64,000 nt of DNA, from assembly GCF_041379045.1 (NCBI RefSeq), contig NZ_CP166871.1, forward strand, positions 3,224,001-3,288,000. Reading direction: 5' to 3'. Position 1 is the first letter of the stretch, and the number at the start of each line of letters is the position of its first letter. Shown piece after piece: positions 36,839 to 45,182 of the stretch. The stretch is from Thalassotalea ponticola. Its GTDB lineage: Bacteria > Pseudomonadota > Gammaproteobacteria > Enterobacterales > Alteromonadaceae. The position numbers were made by a program, and so were the translations under genes. The notes under the pieces were generated by a model. It did not search any database, was not told the DNA's origin, and saw nothing but the letters and a program-made list of their open reading frames with translations.

Positions 36839-37927
36839 CTAAGCCTGCTTCGCTTCGTCTTTGATCACGCCGCGCTCCAATTGGTCGCGTTCAATAGATT
36901 CAAACAGTGCTTTAAAGTTACCTTCGCCAAAGCCTTCATCTTCTTTGCGTTGAATAAATTCAAAAAACACTGGACCAAGCAAGGTATCAGAGAAGATTTG
37001 CAATAACAATCTAGGTTGGCCACCTTCGGTGCTACCATCAAGTAAGATACCTCGAGTTTGCAACTCGTCTACTGGCTCTCCATGACCAGGTAAACGCTCT
37101 TCCAACATATCGTAATAGGTGCTCGGAGGCGCTGTCATAAACTTGATACCACGCGCTTTTAACTTATCCCAACACGCGATGATATCATCACAAGCAAAAG
37201 CAATGTGTTGGATACCTTCACCATTGTACTTCATTAGGAATTCTTCAATTTGGCCACCGCCACCTGCTGCTTCTTCGTTCAGTGGAATGCGAATCTTGCC
37301 GTCAGGTGCGGTCATCGCCTTAGACAATAAGCCCGTGTACTCACCCTTAATATCAAAGTAGCGAATTTCGCGGAAGTTAAATAAGTTTTCGTAGTATGAA
37401 GCCCAATAATCCATGCGGCCGCGGTACACGTTGTGAGTAAGGTGGTCCAGCGTGTGGAAGCCACACCCCTGTGGATGGCGATCGACCCCTTCAATCCAGT
37501 CAAAATCGATGTCGTAAATGGTATTGTTACCTTGATAGCGATCGATTAAGTACAACGTTGCACCACCGATGCCTTTAATCGCAGGTAAGCGCAATTCCAT
37601 CGGCCCGGTCGCTACTTCAACCGGTTGTGCACCCTTAGCTAAACATTGCTTGTAAGCATAGGCTGCATCTTTAACGCGAAATGCCAAGCCACATGCCGAT
37701 GGGCCGTGCTCTTGCGCATAGTAATCGGCATGACTTTTTTTCTCGTAATTGGCAATAAAGTTAATATCGCCTTGGCGCCATAATTGCACATCTTTTGATT
37801 TGTGATTCGCCACATGAGTGAATCCCATGCTGTCAAAAACCGGCTCAAGAATGCCTTTCTCTGGTGCCGAAAACTCTACAAATTCAAAGCCATCAAGCCC
37901 CATTGGGTTGTCAAATAAATCAGCCAT
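36839..37927 (-). CDS. hpd: 4-Hydroxyphenylpyruvate dioxygenase
   Basis: Fe(II) enzyme converting 4-hydroxyphenylpyruvate to homogentisate, the second step of tyrosine catabolism. The 362-residue protein has two VOC halves. The C-terminal one carries the 2-His-1-Glu site: His in [17 protein letters not shown] (near 160), His in [12 protein letters not shown] (near 240) and Glu in [20 protein letters not shown] (near 320). It is the first gene of the leftward operon. A 16-bp palindrome (38007-38022) lies upstream in the gap shared with the divergent MarR-type regulator. Confidence 0.95.
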   Translation of the reverse strand: MADLFDNPMGLDGFEFVEFSAPEKGILEPVFDSMGFTHVANHKSKDVQLWRQGDINFIANYEKKSHADYYAQEHGPSACGLAFRVKDAAYAYKQCLAKGAQPVEVATGPMELRLPAIKGIGGATLYLIDRYQGNNTIYDIDFDWIEGVDRHPQGCGFHTLDHLTHNVYRGRMDYWASYYENLFNFREIRYFDIKGEYTGLLSKAMTAPDGKIRIPLNEEAAGGGGQIEEFLMKYNGEGIQHIAFACDDIIACWDKLKARGIKFMTAPPSTYYDMLEERLPGHGEPVDELQTRGILLDGSTEGGQPRLLLQIFSDTLLGPVFFEFIQRKEDEGFGEGNFKALFESIERDQLERGVIKDEAKQA

Positions 37928-38006
37928 CCTGTCTCTCCATCTCTTGTTGTTTGCTCAACTTGCGTTAGCTATAGCAATATCGTGCAAATCGTATTATTCT
38001 AATTAT

Positions 38007-38022
38007 AGTTACATTTGAAACT
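38007..38022. promoter_or_regulatory. Candidate operator between hpd and the MarR gene
   Basis: AGTTACATTTGAAACT is a 16-bp palindrome with one mismatched pair per arm (AGTTACA / TGAAACT). It is central in the 137-bp divergent promoter region, the usual place for a MarR autoregulatory site. Confidence 0.5.
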
Positions 38023-38064
38023 AGTTTAGTCTTTTCACTAGCAATGCTCAATTAGCGTGACAAT

Positions 38065-38541
38065 ATGTTTACCTGCACAAATGGCACCATATCTTTACAA
38101 CAATTTTTACCGTACCGGCTGACGACGTTGGCAAATCGCATATCGCAATCACTGGCCAAAAAATACCAAACGCAATTTGGTATTAGTGTGAGTGAATGGC
38201 GAATCATTGCTGTATTAGGTGAAAAACGAAAGGCCAGTGCGGTCGAAATAACCCAAACCATTGCCATGGACAAAGTGTCGGTATCAAGAGCGGTTAAGAA
38301 GTTACTCACTAAGCACATAGTTGATAAAGTGGTCAGCAAAACAGATAGCCGTTCGTATGATCTGCAACTCACTGAACAAGGACAGGATTTGTATCAGCAA
38401 CTGGTGCCAATTGCTATAGAGCATCAACGCTTAGCGCTAAGGGAGTTCTCGGCTGACGAGCAACGCCTTCTCGCCAATTTACTCACCAAGCTCGATAACA
38501 GCCGAGCGACGGATTATTTGACCGAAAAGAATGAGTATTAA
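38065..38541 (+). CDS. MarR-family transcriptional regulator
   Basis: A 158-residue winged-helix regulator. The DNA-binding part is ISVSEWRIIAVLGEKRKASA with the recognition helix MDKVSVSRAVKKLLTKHIVD (near 75), followed by the wing SKTDSRSYDLQLTEQGQDLY. It is transcribed divergently from the hpd operon, as local regulators of homogentisate pathways often are. It probably controls hpd-VOC-FAH in response to a pathway intermediate; this is inferred from position only. The last 4 nt overlap the end of the convergent DUF748 gene. Confidence 0.88.
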   Translation: MFTCTNGTISLQQFLPYRLTTLANRISQSLAKKYQTQFGISVSEWRIIAVLGEKRKASAVEITQTIAMDKVSVSRAVKKLLTKHIVDKVVSKTDSRSYDLQLTEQGQDLYQQLVPIAIEHQRLALREFSADEQRLLANLLTKLDNSRATDYLTEKNEY

Positions 38542-41500
38542 TTGGCTTTAAAGGTCAACTTAGGCTTGCTCTTGGCTTTTATTTTGGTGCGACACGGGAT
38601 CAGGCGAGTGCTCTTAATGTTGTGCTTATCAATCAGCTCATCAATAAACAACTCGGTGCGCTTTTGCCCCATTTTGCGCAGCTCATGTGCGACCGTTTTA
38701 TCGTCTGTATTACCGATAACTACTGGGCAAATGGTTAGATGTAATTTTTTTCTCTGATTCAATAACTTGGCGAGCTTATCTACAAACGGTTGCTGTTCAT
38801 CGGTTAGCTCTGTTTGCCCTATTTGGTAAGGCAAATCTTCAATTTTAATCTTAAACAAATCACCAGATGCCATCATCACGATATTGGCAACCCCGGCATA
38901 CGGTACCAGCGTTTGTAATAAATACATCTGCGCCCCTTCTTTTATCGCTTTGGTGGTGATCAGCGAAATAAAGCCACCAAGACCAAAATTGGGGTCGTCA
39001 ACGTTGCCCGTTAACGGCACCGTGACTTTCATATTGCCTTGTTCATCAGTTAATTGCGCCACCACCGTACTCAGAGGTAAACCTGATGCCGATGCATTAC
39101 TCGATTTTTGCTCTTTGATGCGAAGGCCGTTAATACGAGTTTTCACTTCACCATCGATTAAACCTTTTGCTACGGCAAAGTGAAAATCGGCATACAACAG
39201 GCCTCGCTCGATTGATAACCCAGACGAATCAATTAAATAAGGAGTAAACTTTTTCAGATCGATGCCATCCAGCCGCCCTTTTGCTTGCGTGTCTAAGCGC
39301 TCGGCAAAAGGAAACAACGAGCCTTCTATTGAGATGAGTGAACGTTTACCCAATCGCCCTTGCCCCGCAAATTTGGTCCGCATCTTACGCGAACCATCGG
39401 TGGTTTTATCAATATCGGTGACCGTTAACTGCTCAATCACAACACGTTGCTCAAAAACTTCAGTTAGTGAGTAATCGTGAATGAAAAACTCTGGCTTACC
39501 ACTGAGTTGGACTTGATTTACATGCATTGAAAAGTCTTCTGTTTGGCCACTTGTGGTTTTAGCTTCTGAGGTTGCGGCTTTACCTTGCTTTGGTTGTGCA
39601 TTTTCACTGGCGAAAATATTGACTAAGTTTGCAATTTTGCTTTGTTCATCGCGATACAATTCAACGTGTTTAACATCAATATCAATATTATCGACCTGTA
39701 AATCACGGTCTTTCCAACTTAGCTTGGCTAACTTTAATTGGTTAAATTCCAGTAGCGGTTTAATTGCCGAACTCTCAATACCGCTCAAGGTATTCATTTT
39801 ATTGACATGCGAGAACAAGCCATTGGTAAGTGTGATATTATCAAGGGTCACGACCATCGGTTTTTTGTTCTGTTGAGCTAAGGTCAGCGCGACAATTTGC
39901 GCACCTTCTAAGCTGAGAATTTTAGCGATTGGCTCGCCTTGTTTATCTGTTTGTAGCCAGTGCAAGCTCTGGGTTGCACCATCAAAACGAGAGCTGAATT
40001 GGCGAAATGCGTTGTTTTGATCAAAGCTCAGATTAAAGTCTGACAAGCCTGCTCGCACCGTTTCAATGTCAATTTTTGAGAACGAGTCTTCTTTGTTTAA
40101 AATGTTATCAATAGTGCCCTCGGTTAAACTGACCTCGCTTTTTTCACTGGTAACAACAATCCCCTGATCATCGTAAACGAGCTTCGCTTGCCCGTTGACG
40201 GTGAAAACGCCTTGCGACAACGGCAGCGCATTGGTTAAAAAATCATTGATGTCTTCAACGTCAACCCTTGCATCAACATTATCAGCACCCAGTTCAACAA
40301 ACTTGCCTTTGCCTTTGGCGTGAGCGGCAAGAGCTGCCGTGTTTTGTCGGTATACTAGGTTCGCATCAAGTTGAGCCTGATAACTGTCTTTATTTAAGGC
40401 AATATTGGTCAATGTCAGCTGCTTGACCTGCAGTGGATCCTTGTCCTTGGCAAAGACGATATCGGCAACGCCCGCTAACGAGTCAATCGCCAGCTGCTGT
40501 GCTGGCGAATGCGCAATCGCGTTTGCCGTCAATTCAGCGTTGTTAATCATCAGCAATTGCGTTTTTTGTTTTTCTTGGCTGTTGGACCAAATAAATTTCT
40601 CAACCGTGGCCGACGCATCGCTGGTAATGTTCAGTTGACTATTACTGGCGAGGCTGACATTGGTTTGGCGGGTCTTTAACTGCAGTTGTTGCAGCTCAAA
40701 GTGGTCTGTTTTGTTAGCTCGAACATCGCGAAATCTAAGCTTAGGACTCACCAAGCTCCACTCGCTAGAGCCCGTAAAAAATGTAAGCGCACCATCACTG
40801 TGTTGCACACGCATATCTGTCGTGGTCAGCGCTAGTGCTTTGCTACTTGCGTTAACCGATTTTTGCTCTGCTACGCGAAGGCTTTTAACCTGAGCTTTAT
40901 CGGCTTGCAGCTGTGCGAGCTGAGTTTGCACATTGAGCTGACCTTGAGTGATATCTATGTTGGTATTCTCAGTTTGTAATTTCGCCACCCCCAGGACTAT
41001 CTTGGCCCCAGCTTGGTCACTGGCGATGTTGGTGAGTTGCCCGTTTTGCAGAACGAGTGACGCATCTTTACTCGTGATGTTGATTTGCTCAGGCTGATAT
41101 CTGATCTTTGCTTGGCCGACTAGCGATAGTTGTCCTTGGGTTAATGGTAACGGCTCTGATAATATCGCGTTCACATCGGAGGCAATTACACGGCTGTCAA
41201 CGCTGGTTATGTCAATGAGTAAATCAGCTAATGTGCCGTCGATATCTCCCCCTGCAACTAGGGCGTTGTCCAAGTAGCTGGTATTTATATTAAATTCGGC
41301 TTTATACCCCTGCTCACTCAACTCAACATCCGCCCCTTCTATGGCATGCACCATCAGTGGCGCATGGTCAGGGCTGAATACAAAACGACCGTTAACCCCT
41401 ATTTCATCGATGGTATAACTTTGGCTCGATGTGGGTGTTGGCTCGTTATCTTTTGGCGCTGACGGTTGCCTCGTGAGTTGTTCAATTAGTGGCTTGAGCT

Positions 41501-41822
41501 GTTGATGATTCAAAACAAAACCATCAACATTGAGGTAGTTGAGGTGTATGGTGTTGCTAAACAATGACTGAATTTCTAAATTCGCTGCCAAGTGATCGGT
41601 TTCTAACAACACCTGATCTTGATAATGCACTACGAGCTCATCAACTTCGACCGACAACCCAGTCGGTGAAAAACGCAGGGTTTGGTAACTCAGCGTCGCA
41701 TTGAGGTGCGATAAATAGCGGTTGGCCAAATATTTGATAATGCTGTCACTGGACAACCACAACGCCCCCCATAATCCGGCCAAAACCGCAACGGCAATCA
41801 GTAATTTAAGCCAGATATTCAT
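38538..41822 (-). CDS. Large DUF748 / AsmA-like protein
   Basis: The 1094-residue protein is anchored by one N-terminal membrane helix (WLKLLIAVAVLAGLWGALWL) with the remainder in the periplasm. It shows the repeated beta-rich pattern of AsmA-like bridge proteins (LSYQTLRFSPTGLSVEVDEL; VDVEDINDFLTNALPLSQG). A conserved DUF748 region lies near the C-terminus (VPLTGNVDDPNFGLGGFISL), followed by IEDLPYQIGQTELTDEQQPF, which is OmpA-C-like in flavour. AsmA-like proteins are thought to move phospholipids between membranes; for DUF748 this is inference. It has no co-directional close neighbour. Confidence 0.85.
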   Translation of the reverse strand: MNIWLKLLIAVAVLAGLWGALWLSSDSIIKYLANRYLSHLNATLSYQTLRFSPTGLSVEVDELVVHYQDQVLLETDHLAANLEIQSLFSNTIHLNYLNVDGFVLNHQQLKPLIEQLTRQPSAPKDNEPTPTSSQSYTIDEIGVNGRFVFSPDHAPLMVHAIEGADVELSEQGYKAEFNINTSYLDNALVAGGDIDGTLADLLIDITSVDSRVIASDVNAILSEPLPLTQGQLSLVGQAKIRYQPEQINITSKDASLVLQNGQLTNIASDQAGAKIVLGVAKLQTENTNIDITQGQLNVQTQLAQLQADKAQVKSLRVAEQKSVNASSKALALTTTDMRVQHSDGALTFFTGSSEWSLVSPKLRFRDVRANKTDHFELQQLQLKTRQTNVSLASNSQLNITSDASATVEKFIWSNSQEKQKTQLLMINNAELTANAIAHSPAQQLAIDSLAGVADIVFAKDKDPLQVKQLTLTNIALNKDSYQAQLDANLVYRQNTAALAAHAKGKGKFVELGADNVDARVDVEDINDFLTNALPLSQGVFTVNGQAKLVYDDQGIVVTSEKSEVSLTEGTIDNILNKEDSFSKIDIETVRAGLSDFNLSFDQNNAFRQFSSRFDGATQSLHWLQTDKQGEPIAKILSLEGAQIVALTLAQQNKKPMVVTLDNITLTNGLFSHVNKMNTLSGIESSAIKPLLEFNQLKLAKLSWKDRDLQVDNIDIDVKHVELYRDEQSKIANLVNIFASENAQPKQGKAATSEAKTTSGQTEDFSMHVNQVQLSGKPEFFIHDYSLTEVFEQRVVIEQLTVTDIDKTTDGSRKMRTKFAGQGRLGKRSLISIEGSLFPFAERLDTQAKGRLDGIDLKKFTPYLIDSSGLSIERGLLYADFHFAVAKGLIDGEVKTRINGLRIKEQKSSNASASGLPLSTVVAQLTDEQGNMKVTVPLTGNVDDPNFGLGGFISLITTKAIKEGAQMYLLQTLVPYAGVANIVMMASGDLFKIKIEDLPYQIGQTELTDEQQPFVDKLAKLLNQRKKLHLTICPVVIGNTDDKTVAHELRKMGQKRTELFIDELIDKHNIKSTRLIPCRTKIKAKSKPKLTFKAN

Positions 41823-41906
41823 TGCTACCCCTGTTGTTGTTGACGTCTATAAAGTATGGGTTAAAGACGGTCATAATTTCCAGAAATTAAGGTCAATTTT
41901 GTCAGT

Positions 41907-42656
41907 TTATAACGCCCCACATACAGGACAATCAGCTCGCTTTATTACCGAGAATTGTTGAAATTGCATATCGAGCCCATCGAATAACAATAACTTTCCG
42001 ATGTTGTCATTGCGCCCAAGTAATAATCGCAGAACTTCAAGTGCTTGCAAGCTACCCATAACACCAAGTAATGGTCCAATAACCCCCATATTGGCGCAAT
42101 TTAGCTGCTCATTAGTCAATTGCGGATACAAACACTGATAACAGGGTGACGACGGTTGGCTAAAATCAAAGCTAGACAATTGACCCGTTCCTTGGATTGC
42201 CGCCGCGCTAACTAATTTTACGCCGCTAGTGACACAAGCGCGATTGATGTACTGGCGTGCTTCAGCATTATCGGTACAATCAACAACAACGTCAGCAGAA
42301 CGAAATAACGAGGCGGTATCAAGGTTGAGTATTGAGTCGCAAATGGGCTTTACATGACAATGCGGATTTAAACTTTCCAGCTGCTGCATCGCCACCTCGA
42401 CCTTAGACTCACCGATGTCAAAGTCGCTGTATAGGATTTGCCGCTGAAGGTTAGATAACTCGATGGTATCGTTGTCGACAATGGTTAATCGCCCTACACC
42501 AGCGGTGGCTAAATATTGTGCGGCAGGACAGCCTAAACCGCCCATACCGACGACCACAACACGCGCTTGTTTAAATGACAACTGACCTTGCTCGCCGATT
42601 TGTTCGACCATGATATGTCGATTAAAACGGATGAATTCCCGATCTGACAAACTCAC
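41907..42656 (-). CDS. E1-like adenylyltransferase, HesA/MoeB/ThiF family
   Basis: A 249-residue enzyme that adenylates the C-terminal glycine of a small sulfur-carrier protein (MoaD or ThiS). Motifs are the nucleotide loop VVVGMGGLGCPAAQYLATAG (near 35), IVDNDTIELSNLQRQILYSD (near 60, with the RQ finger), VVDCTDNAEARQYINRAC (near 120) and a four-cysteine zinc site (CYQCLYP and CPVCGAL). Length equals E. coli MoeB (249). No thi or moa genes are adjacent, so molybdopterin versus thiamine use cannot be settled. It is transcribed leftward after the MscS-type gene, 66 nt away. Confidence 0.88.
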   Translation of the reverse strand: MSLSDREFIRFNRHIMVEQIGEQGQLSFKQARVVVVGMGGLGCPAAQYLATAGVGRLTIVDNDTIELSNLQRQILYSDFDIGESKVEVAMQQLESLNPHCHVKPICDSILNLDTASLFRSADVVVDCTDNAEARQYINRACVTSGVKLVSAAAIQGTGQLSSFDFSQPSSPCYQCLYPQLTNEQLNCANMGVIGPLLGVMGSLQALEVLRLLLGRNDNIGKLLLFDGLDMQFQQFSVIKRADCPVCGAL

Positions 42657-42722
42657 GTTTTTCCCCTCACAACATCGCTAAATCGAGGTTATTGTTATCG
42701 CTTAACCACCTCGCTTAGCCGG

Positions 42723-44432
42723 CTATTCTTTTTTGTTTTCACTGATGCCCAATTGATCAAATCGCTGTTTTACCGCTTCTGATATCGACCATTTGGCTTC
42801 ATCGATTTCACTAGAGCGCACCCAAAAACGGGCGATATATTTTACTTCTGATTCGCCTAGCTCATACACCCTAGCATGTTTATCGCGATCCTGCTCTACA
42901 ACCTCACTTTTATCGAGCTCCTCAGAGATAGCCGCCAATATAGCTTTTGAATCACAGGCATAAGGGGCAGTAAAAAATAAATCCAAGCGCACGTGAGGTT
43001 CCGAGGTCACATTGTGGATGATGTCTTTCCAAATGGTGTTATTGGGCACGGTCAAATGGTGGTTGGCCGAAGTAAATATGGTTGTTGTTACTAACGTCAT
43101 CTCTCGCACACGACCTTCGAGCCCAGCAACCCGAATTTTGTCGCCAACATCATAAGGGCGATAAATGAGAATCATCAGACCTGAGGCAAAATTGGCCAGC
43201 GTTTCTTGAAGGGCAAAACCAATGACAAAACCCATAATCCCCAAACCAGCAAGTAATGGACCTATTTGCAGTCCCAGTTGAGCCAATGCATACAATAAAC
43301 CGAGTAATAAAATCAATCGACCAGAGCTGACGATTAAAAACTTGCGCGCTAATTCTGACATATTAGGGCGACTGCGTTTGAGACTAGCACTGACAATATA
43401 GCGCACGAGCTTTGCCAGCAGGCCAGCAATAACAAAGATACCGATAAAGGTTATCGCGCTACCAATGATACTGGGCGCTTGACGCCGTAGCCAAGTTTTA
43501 AAGTTAATCCACCACTCGGTAACAAGGTGTGCCAATACTTGTCCGTCGAGGACCTCTTCACTTAGCGTATTTCGGGCTTGAATTACCGTCTTCTTATAGA
43601 GCGCCGCCGACAAGTCAAGATCTTCCAATAACGTAACTTGTTGCTGTAATCGATTGGCGTACTCTTGAATTTCTAAATTGAGCAGCGCCGTTTGTGAAAT
43701 CAGTTTTTTGCCGGTTTCCGACTCCGTGCGCACCACCGCTTTTTGCTTTTGTAACTTCATCAGCTTGTCTTCGTTTAAACCAATTAAACCGGCTAGTGTG
43801 TCGGCCTGCTTGCGAACTCGCTCCTTAGCTAGCAATAGTGGACGTTGATTATCTACGTCGAGGAACGCCGACTTTTTGGTTAAGTAAACCAGCGCGTAAT
43901 ACAGTTCTTCTTGGTAACGACGGGCGAGGTTTAACCGCCAATTCATTTGCTCTACCCGGTCTTTTGCCGGGCCTGCGTTGACGGTAAAAATGCTTTGTCG
44001 CGCTGTCGCTATTTTTTCTTCCAGTTCGCGTACCGATTTATCGCTACTGTCGATATCCGCGTATATATCGACCAGAGCCTTCTCAACCAGCTCCCGCGCT
44101 GACTGACGATAGGATTTAATGAATGGTTGGTCTTTATTGGCATAGACTTCATCGAGATATTGCAATAGCAAGTTGCGATAGCGAGTTAACGTGCTTTGCC
44201 GCTGCTTTGCCAACGCCCGCTTTTGATATCCAAGGGTATCATCACGCTCGGTTTCGATCTGTTCGATAAGCTCTTGATAATCAGCAATTTCGGTTAGAGT
44301 TTGCTGTAATTTTTGCTCAACATTAGCGTCTTGAGCGTCCGCATTTGATGCTTGAGCGACTGACAGCATGGCGGCGAGCCATGTGCATGACAGCGCGATC
44401 AGTGTATATCGTAAAAAGGGAAGTGATGTCAT
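42723..44432 (-). CDS. MscS-type mechanosensitive channel with coiled-coil periplasmic domain
   Basis: The 569-residue protein has a signal peptide (LIALSCTWLAAMLSVAQA) and a long charged helical domain (about 35-290; KRALAKQRQSTLTRYRNLLL). Membrane helices begin near 325, and an MscS core follows with the pore helix GLGIMGFVIGFALQETLANF (near 400). The beta-domain signature is IYRPYDVGDKIRVAGLEGRV, and VPNNTIWKDIIHNVT comes after it. It probably opens under membrane tension at hypo-osmotic shock. The extended N-terminus resembles that of larger MscK/YnaI-type channels, but no more specific subfamily is assigned. Confidence 0.9.
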   Translation of the reverse strand: MTSLPFLRYTLIALSCTWLAAMLSVAQASNADAQDANVEQKLQQTLTEIADYQELIEQIETERDDTLGYQKRALAKQRQSTLTRYRNLLLQYLDEVYANKDQPFIKSYRQSARELVEKALVDIYADIDSSDKSVRELEEKIATARQSIFTVNAGPAKDRVEQMNWRLNLARRYQEELYYALVYLTKKSAFLDVDNQRPLLLAKERVRKQADTLAGLIGLNEDKLMKLQKQKAVVRTESETGKKLISQTALLNLEIQEYANRLQQQVTLLEDLDLSAALYKKTVIQARNTLSEEVLDGQVLAHLVTEWWINFKTWLRRQAPSIIGSAITFIGIFVIAGLLAKLVRYIVSASLKRSRPNMSELARKFLIVSSGRLILLLGLLYALAQLGLQIGPLLAGLGIMGFVIGFALQETLANFASGLMILIYRPYDVGDKIRVAGLEGRVREMTLVTTTIFTSANHHLTVPNNTIWKDIIHNVTSEPHVRLDLFFTAPYACDSKAILAAISEELDKSEVVEQDRDKHARVYELGESEVKYIARFWVRSSEIDEAKWSISEAVKQRFDQLGISENKKE

Positions 44433-44621
44433 CGTGTAAAATAGTTAATCAAGCATATATATTAACCATAGCAAAACGGCAATATTTCACATTACAGATG
44501 CTGGTTGACTAAAGATGGCTATTGATAAAACGGCAAACCTTTGCCACAAAACCACAAGCAAGAGGCAAAACACTGCCGTATCCACAGCATATCGGTATAC
44601 GCGATAAAGTAATTAACCAAT

Positions 44622-44671
44622 AAAAAAGCACCGGTATTCGCATCTTTAAGAGCGAGTAACGGTGCTTTTTT
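44622..44671 (-). terminator. Terminator of the short-peptide operon
   Basis: Stem AAAAAAGCACCG (44622-44633) / CGGTGCTTTTTT (44660-44671), extended by an inner pairing TATTCGC/GCGAGTA. Read leftward it ends in a U-run and starts 25 nt after the 32-residue frame. Confidence 0.8.
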
Positions 44672-44695
44672 TACGTTCGGTTGAGTGCTTAGTGC

Positions 44696-44794
44696 TTAGC
44701 GCCACCAGTTGTCGGCAGGCATTTCGTATAGCCCTAACTCAACTTCAACTTTATTAACTGGCTTTTTAAACAGTGACTGAAGAAGTGCTAACAT
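44696..44794 (-). CDS. 32-residue protein with acidic beta-strand, partner of the RVKIRI repeat peptide
   Basis: A frame of 32 codons (MLALLQSLFKKPVNKVEVEL, then GLYEMPADNWWR) with a consensus ribosome site AGGAGG ending 4 nt before ATG 44794. It begins 15 nt after the stop of the repeat-peptide gene and ends 25 nt before a strong terminator, so the two form one transcript. The N-terminus is a short amphipathic or hydrophobic helix without a signal peptidase site. The middle (VEVEL) alternates acidic and hydrophobic residues, mirroring the cationic strand of its neighbour; a Trp-Trp-Arg end follows. No family is recognised; partner or immunity role is speculative. Confidence 0.6.
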   Translation of the reverse strand: MLALLQSLFKKPVNKVEVELGLYEMPADNWWR

Positions 44795-44809
44795 AGATCC
44801 TCCTGTCGA

Positions 44810-45037
44810 CTATATGCGGATTTTTACGCGAGTTTGCTCAACATCAAGCTGCTGAGTATCATTTTGCTCAGGCTTAATGCGGATTTTTACACGGCTTAGC
44901 TCTGGCTTAATGCGGATTTTTACGCGGCTTAGCTCTGGCTGAATACGGATTTTTACGCGAGACTCGGTTGCGTCGACAGCATCGCCTTGTACAGGTGACG
45001 TAGCCATAAGTGCAGAGAATAAAATAGAACTTAACAT
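44810..45037 (-). CDS. 75-residue putative exported peptide with four RVKIRI repeats
   Basis: Start ATG 45037 has TTGGAG 6 nt upstream. The first 18 residues (MLSSILFSALMATSPVQG) look like a short signal peptide, though without basic residues. After an acidic spacer (DAVDATES) come 11-residue units RVKIRIQPELS, RVKIRIKPELS and RVKIRIKPEQN, a spacer DTQQLDVEQT, and a final RVKIRI at the C-terminus. Each unit is a perfect alternation of basic and hydrophobic residues, typical of an amphipathic beta-strand, separated by a Pro-Glu turn. The first units are nearly identical 33-bp DNA repeats. It is first gene of a two-gene operon; function unknown. Confidence 0.7.
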   Translation of the reverse strand: MLSSILFSALMATSPVQGDAVDATESRVKIRIQPELSRVKIRIKPELSRVKIRIKPEQNDTQQLDVEQTRVKIRI

Positions 45038-45182
45038 AGTGAACTCCAAGGGATTGTTATTTTTGTATAAATCTAACAATCACCCTGCAGTAACTATGCC
45101 AACTTTACCTCGACACCCAAATCAAGTAGTTAAAACGAAGGTGCTCTCGGCCTAACCGTGATCAACACCACCGCTAAACCAA

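Noticed and set aside
45038..45079. TTG start for the repeat peptide giving 89 residues
   Set aside because: ATG 45037 has a ribosome site (TTGGAG) and begins directly with the signal-like segment.
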